The notes beneath the pieces are model-generated. The model ran no database searches, had not been told where the DNA came from, and saw only the letters and a list, made by a program, of their open reading frames with translations. The position numbers and the translations under genes were made by a program. From CAMCXE01 sp041179125 (GTDB lineage: Bacteria; Pseudomonadota; Gammaproteobacteria; Pseudomonadales; Cellvibrionaceae), in assembly GCA_041179125.1 (NCBI GenBank), contig JBEGTZ010000072.1:1-28026 (forward strand): a stretch of 28,026 nt of DNA, given 5' to 3'. This document shows positions 16,122 to 27,200 of the stretch, one piece after another. Every line of letters begins with the position of its first letter. Position 1 is the stretch's first letter.

Positions 16122-16158
16122 GGGTTATGCCTGCGGTGTAACCCGCGTTAACCGCAGG
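16122..16158. repeat. Nested inverted repeats next to the tandem 14-mer
   Basis: GGGTTA (16122-16127) pairs with TAACCC (16139-16144), and CCTGCGGT (16130-16137) pairs with ACCGCAGG (16151-16158). The two stems overlap, so they are mutually exclusive folds, a layout seen in attenuators and in protein-binding sites. It is too far from either start codon to assign to one gene. Confidence 0.5.
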
Positions 16159-16341
16159 TAAACACACATTCAACAAAAACAACGCAACCAAAATCCGTGT
16201 TTTTACACCCAGTATCGTGAGCGACAATACCGTCCGCGCGGGTCTAAAGACTCGCCCTGCGGGGTGTGCTGAATTGTTAAAAAAATGTAAGGGAAGGGGT
16301 GAGAAATTAAATGTCACATAAATGAAACAATAAATTCATTT

Positions 16342-16370
16342 TTGTTTTGTGGTTGATGTTTTTCTATTTC
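16342..16370 (+). promoter_or_regulatory. Candidate sigma70-type promoter for the TPS transporter gene
   Basis: TTGTTT (16342-16347) and TATTTC (16365-16370) are separated by 17 bp, about 80 bp upstream of the start at 16449. Both boxes are imperfect, and the surrounding T-rich DNA makes chance matches likely. Confidence 0.25.
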
Positions 16371-16448
16371 GTAACCGGGCTGTAATAAACGGCGGTAACA
16401 ATCCTCCACCGCTTGCTGTGCTCTCCCATTTAACTCTACAGATGCCTC

Positions 16449-18056
16449 ATGAATTTGCTAAAAAAAAGCCTTATTTTTACTTCTTTGTGTTTGAGTTTGC
16501 CCGTTTGGGCGCAAACGCCTGGCAGTGAGCCTGCGCCGAAAGTGCGGCCTACTTTGACTATTTATGAGTATCAAATTACGGGTAACACTGTTTTGGATCC
16601 GCGTGATATTGAGCGCACGCTGGCGCCTTTTTTGGGGGAAAACCAGGAGGTGAGCAGTGTTGAGAAGGCGGCGAAAAAAATTGAGCGGTTATATAAGGAT
16701 AAGGGCTACCCCACGGTGTATGTAAATATCCCGGAGCAGGATATTCGCAAGGGGGTTATTAAAATGAGTGTGGTGGAGGGTAAGGTGCAGCGCTTGCGTA
16801 TTACCGGGGCCAACCATTACACGCTCAGCGGTATTCGCAATGAATTACCGGCGGTGAAAGAGGGGGAGACGCCTTATTTCCCGGATTTTCAAGCGCAGAT
16901 AACTAAGGTTAATGCGCGCAGCCAACATTTAAAAGTGACGCCTGTATTAAAGCCGGGGAAAACTCCTGGCGGTGTGGATATTGAGCTTAAGGTTAAGGAT
17001 GAATTGCCTTGGGTGAATCAATTAACGTTGAGTAATTATAATTCGGCGAATACGACGCGGCCGCGTTTGGAATTTAATACGGCGTATAACAATTTGTGGC
17101 AAAAGGATCATGGGGTTTCGCTGCAATATCAAACCAGCCCGGAGGATACGCAGGAGGTGCGTATTTGGGGGGTTACTTATTTGTTGCCGGTTTATGAGCG
17201 ACACAAAGCTGCTATTTATTATGTGAATAGTGATAGTGCGGTGGCGAGTTTAGGCGGTGAAACGGCGTTTACTGCGTTGGGTAAAGGGAATATTTATGGT
17301 TTGCGTTACATTATTCCGCTTGAATCCCACACTAAATTTTTGCATTCGCTGACGTTGGATTTTGATTATAAAGATTTTGCCGATACGTTGGAGTTTGGTC
17401 GCGATGGTGAAACGTTGCGTAATGATCTTGCGCCTATTGATTATGGTGTGTTTGGGTTTGATTACGATGTGACGTTTATGCGGGAGAAGGGTTCTGACCG
17501 TTTTTCGTTTGGTTCGCGTTGGGGGATGCGCGGTTTGAATGATGACGAGGAGTTTGAAAATAAGCGCAAGTTGGTTAATGCGGAGCCTAATTTTTCGTTT
17601 ATGACGTTGGGTGCGCGTTTGAGCCGCGATGTTTTTAATCAGTGGCAGGTGCGTTTGAATACTAAGGCGCAGTTTACTGATAGTACGTTAATTGGTAATG
17701 AGCAGTTTTCCATTGGTGGTAATGAAACGGTGCGCGGGTATTTTCAGTCGGAGGCGCTGGGGGATACGGGTATTTATGCGCAGGCTGAGTTGCGCACACC
17801 GGTTTTATTTAAAAATCAAAAATGGATTAAAGATTGGCGTGTGTTGGCGTTTGTGGATGCCGGTGAGGTGAAGGTTAAGTCGCCACTGCCTGAGCAAACG
17901 GCGCGTAATACTTTGGCTTCTGCGGGTGTGGGGATGCGGTTAAAAGCGCTGCGTAATTTAAGTGTTTCTGTTGATGTGGCGCAGGCTTTAAATGAGGGTG
18001 TTAAATCGGTTAAGGATGATTGGCGTGTGGATGGGCAGCTGCGTTGGCAGTTTTAG
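16449..18056 (+). CDS. Two-partner secretion outer membrane transporter (TpsB, ShlB/FhaC family)
   Basis: The 535-residue protein has a Sec signal peptide ending PVWA (cleavage after Ala21). Residues about 36-110 form a POTRA_2-type domain (YEYQITGNTVLDPRDIERTL...YKDKGYPTVYVNIPEQDI), and about 112-190 a second POTRA. The rest is a 16-strand barrel with the conserved VRGY tetrad at 428-431 in loop L6, FVDAG in a late strand, and a C-terminal Phe, the usual outer-membrane signature. TpsB recognises the N-terminal TPS domain of its partner in the periplasm and threads it through the outer membrane; the partner is the TpsA gene 212 bp downstream. The ATG at 16449 directly precedes the signal peptide; no strong Shine-Dalgarno is seen. 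I use no gene symbol because fhaC, hecB and shlB cannot be told apart here. Confidence 0.95.
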   Translation: MNLLKKSLIFTSLCLSLPVWAQTPGSEPAPKVRPTLTIYEYQITGNTVLDPRDIERTLAPFLGENQEVSSVEKAAKKIERLYKDKGYPTVYVNIPEQDIRKGVIKMSVVEGKVQRLRITGANHYTLSGIRNELPAVKEGETPYFPDFQAQITKVNARSQHLKVTPVLKPGKTPGGVDIELKVKDELPWVNQLTLSNYNSANTTRPRLEFNTAYNNLWQKDHGVSLQYQTSPEDTQEVRIWGVTYLLPVYERHKAAIYYVNSDSAVASLGGETAFTALGKGNIYGLRYIIPLESHTKFLHSLTLDFDYKDFADTLEFGRDGETLRNDLAPIDYGVFGFDYDVTFMREKGSDRFSFGSRWGMRGLNDDEEFENKRKLVNAEPNFSFMTLGARLSRDVFNQWQVRLNTKAQFTDSTLIGNEQFSIGGNETVRGYFQSEALGDTGIYAQAELRTPVLFKNQKWIKDWRVLAFVDAGEVKVKSPLPEQTARNTLASAGVGMRLKALRNLSVSVDVAQALNEGVKSVKDDWRVDGQLRWQF

Positions 18057-18091
18057 TTTTTTTGTAGTTGGGTTTTGGTGAGTTGTATGCA

Positions 18092-18112
18092 TTCCCACGC
18101 GGAGCGTGGGAA
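18092..18112. repeat. REP-like hairpin between tpsB and tpsA
   Basis: TTCCCACGC and GCGTGGGAA form a perfect 9-bp stem around a GGA loop, followed by AACGAGAACGAG. This matches the widespread ATTCCCACGCGGAGCGTGGG type of proteobacterial REP sequence. It lies 35 bp after the TpsB stop and differs in sequence from the REP pair in the MITE. Confidence 0.7.
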
Positions 18113-18212
18113 CGAGAACGAGAATAAAATCCGCGCGCAAATAAATTTTACCTAAAAATATTTTCTAATCCGTTTTTGTGTCATCACGAAACGAGAATTC
18201 CATTTAATTTAA

Positions 18213-18246
18213 AGGCTTTTGTGTGTTTTCCAAAAGCCTGTTTTTA
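18213..18246 (+). terminator. Terminator-like hairpin just upstream of tpsA
   Basis: AGGCTTTT (18213-18220) pairs with AAAAGCCT (18232-18239) around an 11-nt loop. G then five T follow (18240-18245). This has the form of a Rho-independent terminator, though the stem has few GC pairs. It ends only 22 bp before the TpsA start, so it may attenuate read-through from tpsB or partly insulate tpsA. Confidence 0.5.
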
Positions 18247-18268
18247 GTTTTGATATTGAGATAAAACC

Positions 18269-21200
18269 ATGACTGTGAACCACACGCCACGCACTAATAT
18301 GATGAGCTTTAAACGCGCAGGTTTTAAGCCTAAATCGCTGTTGGGGCTGAGTATTTCGCTGTTGATGTGGAACCCGCAGGTGTGGGCTGATGCGGCGGCG
18401 CAGTTGCCTCAGTTAAATGAGGCGTTGCTACCGCAGTTGAATGAGGCGTTGCTACCGCAGTTGAATGAAGCGTTGCTACCGCAGTTGAATGAAGAGTCTA
18501 CGCCGAAGGTAGGTTTTGATACGCAGGTTGAGGGTAATACGCTTACGGTTAATCAATCCGCCGATAAGGTTATTTTAAATTGGGACAGTTTTAATATCGG
18601 TGAAAATAATGCGGTGCATTTTCAGCAGGTGACGAATGGGATTGCGTTAAACCGGATTTTGGATCAGGCGCCCAGTAGTATTTTGGGCAGCCTTACGGCG
18701 ACCGGTTCTATTTATTTGTTAAACCCGAATGGGGTTTTATTCGGCCAGCATTCCCAGGTGCATGTGGGCAATTTATTGGTGGCGACTCAGGAGGTGGATT
18801 CTGAGCGGTTTTTAAAATCCAATATTAATACGGCGATAAATGATGGCGAGGCGGCGTTGAAGGCACCCGGCCAGTTGCAAGGTTCCATTGATATTGAAAA
18901 GGGCGCGCATATCAGCACGGAGAGCGGCGGTTCGGTGTTGGTGTTTGCGCCCAGTATTACTAATGCGGGCACAATTCGCACGCCGGATGGGCAAACGGTG
19001 TTGGCGGCGAGCCACGACACGGTGTACCTCACCAGTTCCGACCAGGACCCTGACCTGCGCGGGGTGTTTGTGGAGGTGGGCACCGGGGGAGATGTAACTA
19101 ACCTGGGTGAGATTGTGGCGGAGCGGGGCAATGTGACGTTGCTGGGCCTTGCGGTGAACCAAGACGGGCGGGTGCGGGCGACCAGTTCGGTGGAGGTGAA
19201 TGGGACGATTCGGTTGTTGGCGCGGGATGGGGCGCATGTGGAGTTGGGTAAAGCGAATAGTTTGGCTGAAGCTGAAAAACAATTGGCTTACGGTATTGAT
19301 GCGGCTTCTGAAGGTTCTCAAACCGCAAGAGCTGTGCTTTCGACCCGCACGGGGGAACTAACCCTGGGGGCTGATCATGCGAGCCTTACACAGGTGAGTT
19401 TGGAGCAGCCGCCGCAAGCGGTTTTGGTGGATGAAGCCACCTTGGGTGCGGCGGCGTTTGCGCAGGTTTTGGCGCTCTCTGGCAGTAAGGCGGTGGACAT
19501 TAAAGATGCTGCTGGGCAGTCGTTTAAAGGGGTGGCGGTGATGCCGCAGGCGTTTGCGCAGTGGAGTGAAGGCAATAATGAGTTGCCGCGAAGATTGCGT
19601 GTATTGAGTGCGGAAGGTTACATCGACCTGTTGGCGGCGGACCGTATTCTGGGGGCTGCGGCGGTGGATGCCAGTACTCAATTGCCCGGTAAGGTTGAGT
19701 TGTACGGTAAGCACATTGAAATTGGCGAGAATGCGCAGGTTAAAACACCCGGCGGCAACATTCGTATCCTGGCGACCGATGGCGCAGCGCCGATGACTAA
19801 GACGGGCGCCGCTAATACGGACGCTTCAGTACATGTGGCCGCTGGCGCGTTGTTGGATGTTTCCGGTTCTGAAGTGAATTTGGCTATGGAGCGCAATTCT
19901 TTAGAGGTTGAGGTGCGCGGCAATGAGTTGCGCGACCAGCCGTTGCAGCGTGATGGCGTGTTGCGTGGCAAGACGGTGCGGGTGGATGCGCGGCTTGGCA
20001 CTAGCATGGTGGACACGCAGGGTTCGCTGGAGAAACAGGCTAAGGGCATTGCCGAGCGCACCAGTGCGGGCGGCAGGATTGAGGTTAAGTCGGAAGGGGA
20101 AGTGGATTTCGATCCTAATAGCCAAGTGAATATACAAGGCGGCAAGCTGCACTATGCCGGCGGTGAGCTGGTGACTACGGGGCTGGTAAAAGACGGCAAG
20201 GTGGTGGATATCAGTGCGGCGGACCCCAATCAGGTGTACCAGGGTTTGAAGACATTAAGCCGCAATGAGGCGGCTTATACGGATGTGCAGGACGCAGGAA
20301 CGTTGGATATTCAAGCGCGTAATGTGCAGTTGGATGCTTTGATTAAAGCGGGCCAAACCCCCGGTGAGCGGCAGTTAAAATTGCAGGATCTACCCAGCCA
20401 GGGTGTGCTTTCGATTAATTTGAACCATTTTCAAAACACCCTGGGGCAGTCAGTTTGGCTTAGCCCTTTGCGGCCTGATGATATTGATGTGAAGCGGGAG
20501 ACCTGGTTAAACCCGGCGTTAATCAGCGCCGCTGGTTTGTCTCAGCTGGATTTGTTCCTGCGCGGGAATTTAACTCAGGAGCGGGGAGGGGACATCACAC
20601 TGGCTGCGGGGGGTAAGTTTACGGCGTATGGGCAAGCGGTTTTGCTGGCCGGAAAAATTGATGCGGCGGGTGGCACCATTGATATCAGCAGCCGGGTGGC
20701 TGTGGCCCATGACGACTTCGACACGATTGCTTTAACGCAAACGGACACGGCCAACCATTCGCTGCATCTGGCGCAGGGGGCTGTACTGGATACATCCGGT
20801 AATTGGGTTAACCGCTCGGCCCTTGCGGGACAGCCGGGGCAGGGGGCTGTTTCGGTGTTGGATGGCGGCAAAATTAACCTGCGCAGCCGGGGTGATTTGT
20901 TGCTGGACAAAGGCGCGACACTGGCCGCCAATGCGGGTGCGCAACTGGGGGCGGATAACGCCCTGAGCGGCGGCAAAGGCGGGCAAATTGCGTTGGAGGC
21001 GAAGTTCCCCGGTGAGCGTGTGGCGGTGGTGTTGGATGCTGCGCTTTCTGCCCAGGGCTTTAGCCAAAATGGCAGTTTGAGCTTGAGTGTGCCTGAATTA
21101 CAGTTGGGCCAGGGGTTGCACCGCGATAAGCCAGCGGGCCAGAAGGCCGCAGACGGCTCAACCGAAAGCGCAAAACTGGCCGACACGGCCACGCCAATCC

Positions 21201-24200
21201 AAAAACTTAAAGCAGCTACATTGCTGGATTACGATTTTTTTGCCCCCGGCGGTTTTAGCCGTTACAGCATTACCACTAACCTCGGCGGCGCCGATATTCT
21301 GCCGCAAGTGGGTGAGCGTTTTGCTTGGCAGCAGCGCAACTGGGTGATGCGGAATGACAGCCTTGCCGCCGCAAGCTCAGGCCGTACTGTGGCGCCTTGG
21401 GTTGATACCCAGCTGTTACCCGATTACCTGCGCAAGCCGGTTAGCCTTAGCATCACACAGCAAAAGGTGAGCACCACCTTAGGTACTGCCATTGCCTCTG
21501 AGGGGTATATCCACCTGGCCGATGGTGTGAATTGGCAGTTTGACCCCACCGCCAGTGTGAGCCTGAGCAGCCTGGGCAAGATGTACGTGGGTGGCGCGCT
21601 GGTTGCGCCGGGTGGGGAGATCGCTCTTAGTTTGAACCCTAACGCGCCCCTAGCTTTCGACCCCACTGCCACGCTGTGGCTGGGTGATGAGGCTTGGTTG
21701 TCGGTTGCTGGCGTGTCTTTTGACCTGCCCAGTGAGCAGAACCTTAAGTTCGGCAAGTTGGTGGATGCAGGCCGTATTCAAATGAAACTCAGCGATGGCC
21801 GTTTGGTGACTGAGGAAGGCTCGTTAATTGATTTGTCTGCCGCCTCAACCGAGATGGATGTGCTCACCGCCAGCGGATATGAGCGTCAAACCCGCGCCAG
21901 CAATGCAGGAACCTTAGAGTTAAGCCTGGCTGATGGCATGGTGTGGCAGAGCCATCTGGCTACCCAGTCTTACCGTAAGCTCGGCGCCAAGGGGGCCAGC
22001 GTGAGTGTGACGCTGGGCGCTGAAGGCGCGCAGGGCCGTGTCCCCAGCAACAAAGATCAGGCGCCCAAACAATCACCTGGCCTCTTTCCTGATATGCCCA
22101 GGGGGATTGACCTGTATGCACAACGCCAGCAAAACCTATTAGAAGGCCTGAGTTTTGGTGACGCGCTGCCGAATTCATTTATGCAGGTTGACGGCAACGG
22201 ACAGGCCTTATATGGCCGAACCATACTGTTTGCTGAGGATATCAACCGATGGAATCTCGATGTTTTAAGCCTCGACACGCTCTCTAGCGAGTTGCGTGCC
22301 AGCGGGGAAAAAACGCGCACAGCCGCAGCAGATATTGCTTTGAAAGAGGACTTTGTGCTCGATGTAAAAGGGCAGTTGAAGCTGGATACCCAGGAGCTGC
22401 GGGTGACAGACGATGCGGTTGTGAGCGTGTACGCGCCCTGGCTTAAGCTCGGCGAAACCAGCGCTAGCACCCCAGAGCATGTGCCGGCTGACGCCCTGAA
22501 TCCGGATGAATCCCTGCTGCCCACTCAGGGGCGTGGTTTTTTAACCCTGCGCGGGGATGAAATTGAACTGGCGGGGAAACTGCGCATTAGCGGCACCGAG
22601 GAATCCGCCTTGATCAGCCAGGGTAGCCTGTTGGCGCACGGGGTGGTGGTGAACAATGTCAACCGCGAATCCCAAGTGACCCTCACCAGCAACGGCAACC
22701 TCAGCTTGGTTAGCTCCGTGTTCTACCCCGGCAGTTTGTCCCATGTTGTGGTGGAAAGCACCGCGCCGGAAGGTGTTATTCACGTGGCCAGCAACGGCAA
22801 ACCTGCGCCGGATGTGCTCACCGCTGGAGGCCACATCAGCGTTAAAGCGCCGAATATTGAGATCAGCGGCGCCGTGAGCGCACCCCTGGGCAGCCTGGCG
22901 CTGGAGGGAAAAAACGTCCATCTGGCCCCCAGCGCGCGCTTGAATGTTTCAGGCAATGGGCTGTTAATTCCGCTGGGCGAAATTACCGGTAATGATTTGG
23001 GCTGGCTCTACCGCCTGGACGCCACCGACAACGACACCACCTATCTGCTGAAAAATTCGCCCGGCAAAAAGGTTGAAATCAAAGCCGACCGTATTGTGAT
23101 GGACGAAGGCAGCCAGATTGACCTTTCAGGCGGTGGTGATGTGCTCGCCCATCAATTCGCCCCCGGCCCCACGGGCAGTAAAGATGTACTGGCCACCACC
23201 AGCCTTACCGAAGGGTTTGCCTTGCTGCCCTACAACACCGCTGCGTTTGATAGCGCATTGCAATCATCCGGCTTGCCGCGTGGCAGCCGCATCACCCTCA
23301 GCGATAACGCGCTGCTACCGGCTGGGGATTACTACCTTTTACCCTCCCGCTACGCGATGTTGCCCGGCGCCTATTGGGTGAAGCCTACCGGCAAATTGAA
23401 TAGCCCAGGCCAAAGCCAAACCCAACCTGACGGCGGTGTGACCCTTACCGGCAAGTTGGGCCTGGGCCATACCGGCATTACTGATGCCGATTGGCGCGGG
23501 TTTACCTTCTATAAAAGCCAATACGACGGCAAAGCAGCCGACGCTATGGCGCCTAATGGCATGGCCAGCTACCACCTGCGTCAGAGCGACAGTTTTTTCA
23601 GTAAGCGCGAAGACTCAGCCGCAATGCCCCACGCCTTGGACGCAGGCAGCCTGGTTCTGGAAGCACAAAAAGCTCTGCGCTTGTCCTCCGGTATTACCGG
23701 CAAAGTGGCCGCCGGCGAGTTGGGCGCTCGGGTGGATATTCTGGGTGAGGATATTCATTTGGTGGCGAAACTGCCTGATGAATCGAATGCCTCATCCGCA
23801 GGGTTAAGCCTGCTGGCGGAGGATTTGTCCAAGTTACACGTGGGTTCAACCCTGGTGGGCGGCAGTAGAGATGATGCCAAGCCCGGTGACATTAAGGTGA
23901 ACGCCCGCAAGGTGACAGTGGAAGAAAACGCCAAAATCACTATGCCCCAGGTGATCCTGGCGGCTAAAGACGAAGTGCGGGTGAAAACCGGTGCCGAACT
24001 GACCGCCACCGCAGCGCCCAAGGGAACAGCAGCGGGCACAGCAGCCGAGACAATAACCCTGGATACCCCCGCAGCGCTGCTGCGTTTGGGTGGCGATCAA
24101 GCCCGGCTTAGCCAAACCGATAGCCAAACTGGCCGCATCACATTAGACAAAGGCGCCACACTGAAAGGCCAAGCCCTGCTGGTATCAGCGGGCCAAACTC

Positions 24201-27200
24201 AGTTAAACAGCACCCTGGCACTCAACGCGGGCGGCGCTTTAAGCCTGGTGGGTGAAAAAATCCAACTCGGCGGTGCTGCGCCCAGTGAAGCGGGCAATTG
24301 GCTGTATTTTGGCGATGGGTTTTTCAGTGGTTTAGGCATGAGCGACCTGTCCTTGCAAGCGCGCCAACAAATTCAAATTGCCGATGGGTATAACCTGTCT
24401 GCCACCAACCTGAGCTTGGCGGCGCAGAGCATTACACGTTCAGCCGTTGCTCCTGTGGCTACTGCACCCTCAGCGCCTGGATCTACTGAGGCAAATGTAA
24501 AAGCTATTCCTGCTCCGGTGCGTTTAAAAGCTGACACCCTGAGCCTACAAGGCAGCTTGACCGAGGCTCGCACCACCGACGAGCAGAATATCAGCGGCGC
24601 AAGCCTCAACCTGGAGGCTCGGCAGATTTTCTTAGGTGCGCAGACCACATCAAGTGAAGCTTATCAGCTGGCCATTCAAGGCTTTGAGCAGGTTAACGTT
24701 GTGGGCAAAAACGCGGTGGATGGCCGTGGCAAAACCACGCTTACCCTCGATGGCAACCTTGATATCACCGGCTCCCTAGGAACGCAGGCGCAGGGGCAGT
24801 TGGCTATTCACACGGCGGGGCTGCTGGCCACACATACCGGTGCGGCCTCAACAGGCGCACCGCGCAGTGACCTAGGCGGCAAATTAGACCTTACCGCTGA
24901 GCGAATGCACTTGGGTGGGCAACTGCGTGTGGCCTCCGGCCAGGTAAGCCTCACCAGTGAGGGTGATCTTCTGTTGTTAAATGGCGCAAGCCTCGATGTG
25001 GCGGGCACCAGCCGCACCTACGGTGCGCGTACGCTTACCACCCCCGGTGGTGCGTTGAGCCTCACCAGCCTTAAAGGCACTATCAAACAAGATGCCAGCG
25101 CGCAGATCCTCTTTGGCGGCGCAGGAAACAGCGATGGTGCGGGTGACTTAGCGTTGACGGCGGCGCAAGGCCAGCTCATCTTAAAAGGCAGCATCAACGC
25201 GGGCACAGCGGGCACTCAAGGCGGCAGTATTCGTTTGGATGCCAAAAACCTGGGTGATTTAACTGAACTCAGCGCGCTGTTAAACCGCACGTTTTCATCG
25301 CCTGCGGGCACAGAACAAACCGCCAACGCGCAAAACCAGATTGAACTACGCCTGCGCGAAGGGGATTTAACCCTAGGCGCCAACGCGCAGCTACAAGCCG
25401 GGCAACTTAGCCTTACCGCAGATCAAGGCGCCATTGATATTCAAGGCAAACTGCTCACCCCGCAGGCCGTAGGCCAAGTGGCACTCTGGGCCAACGGCGG
25501 TTTAAACCTAGGCACAACGGCCCAGGTAACGGCCCAAACCCTGTCGCTGTCCAGCCAAACCGGCGCCATCACAACGGCGGCAAGCACCCAGTTGAACCTA
25601 GGCAGCAAAGCCAAACCCGGCGAGTTAAACCTCACCGCAGGTAAAGAAGGCCTCGTTAACTCGCGTATTCTGGCTAACACCCAAAACCTGGTGCTTAACG
25701 CCGAGCTTCGCCTGCGCCAAAACATGGCCGAAGCAGACGGTGTCACCATCGAATTGCTCAACGGCTTGAACGCCGAAGCAGAAGCGTTCCTGCGTGAAAC
25801 CCCAGACCTATTCGCCAACCTCACCCCCGGTCAAACCACCCAAGGCGGTTTGGCTTTACACGCTGAACTGTATAGCGAAGGTGATATACGCGTATCCAAC
25901 GCCTTAGACCTTAGCAGCTGGCGCTTGGGCAGCAGCCAGTTAAACAACCCAGGCCGGGCTGGCAGCCTCAGCCTGCGTGCGGGCGGCAATGTGTATTTGG
26001 ATGCCAGCATCAGCGATGGATTTACCGCCGATACCAGCCAGTGGGGCGCTCAATTCACAGACGCCCAAGGCCTGCCGCTGGAAGCCTTAATGAGCGGTGA
26101 CTCCAGCCATATCAACCTAGTGAGCGGCGCCGACCTCAGCAGCAGCAACCACCTAAGCACAGCGTTGCGCAACGGCACACAGGGCAGCTTGTACTTGGCC
26201 GATGGCGCCATGCTGCGCACCGGCACTGGCGACATCAACCTCGCCAGCCAAGGCAATTTAGTCATGGCCGACACCGGCACCGCACGCATTTACACCGCAG
26301 GCAACACCGGTATGCGCACCTATGCCGGCAGCGAAGAAGCCCTGCCAGACTACGGCAGCCTGCATCCTGACTCCGTAGGTGATACCGGTTTGTTTATCAA
26401 TAAAGTGTATTACCCCGAAGGCGGCGGCGACATTCGCATCAACACCGGTGGCGATATTCAAGGCTCCAAAAGCCACCAATTGGTGAACGAATGGCTGCAC
26501 CGCGCAGCGGGGGTTTTTGAACTGAAGCAAGATTCCGCCACAGGTGAAGCTGGCACCGTAACGCGCAACATCACCACCTGGGGCATCGGCTTTCAGGACT
26601 TCAGCCAGGGCATTGCCAGCCTCGGCGGTGGCAGCCTCAGCATCAACAGTGGCGGCAGCATTAACAACCTGTCCGTCTCCTCCGCTAATACCGGCAAAGC
26701 CGTAGGCGAAGGCTTAAACAATAAAGTGCAGCAAAGCCAAAGCGGCGCGGTGAATATCCAGGCCGCAGGCGACATCAACTCCGCCCGCCTATACACCGCC
26801 AACAACCGCCTAAATGTCACAAGCCTAGGCCAAATGGGCCACACAGAAGGGGAGCTGGCCACCATTCTCGCGCTAGGGGATGCCCCGGTACAGCTCACTG
26901 CAACCGGCACCTTGCAGGTTGAATCGGTGTTCAACCCAACACAAATAGCCTCCGCCTACCAACAGTTCGGCAGTAACCCAGAAGCCGCACTGGAAGCGGC
27001 CACGCGGGACTATGCCCAGGTACAAAACTACTTTTCCACCTATGGCCGCCAAAGTGCCGTGGCCTTTACCAGCCTAGCCGGTGATGTTCAGGTGATAAAC
27101 AGCCAAGCCTTAGTGAACCAGTCCTACCTGTCAAAAACACCTGCCGCAGGTAAAGATTGGCCTTTGCTGCCCGGCTTAAATTTATTGCCCAGCCGCTTAG

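Larger units (their letters stand above)
15933..16448. other. Divergent intergenic region between polysaccharide cluster and TPS locus
   Basis: This 516-bp region must drive the leftward cluster and the rightward transporter gene. It holds the tandem 14-mer at 16094-16121, nested hairpins at 16122-16158, and a GTCTAAAGAC dyad near 16230. I looked for an ops/JUMPstart element (GGCGGTAG) upstream of the polysaccharide cluster and did not see one. A 69-codon minus-strand frame at 16108-16317 lacks homology I can recognise and crosses the repeats, so it is not called. Confidence 0.6.

Noticed and set aside
16108..16317. 69-codon minus-strand frame in the divergent intergenic region
   Set aside because: It begins in low-complexity intergenic DNA and covers the tandem 14-mer and hairpins. 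No domain or signal was convincing.
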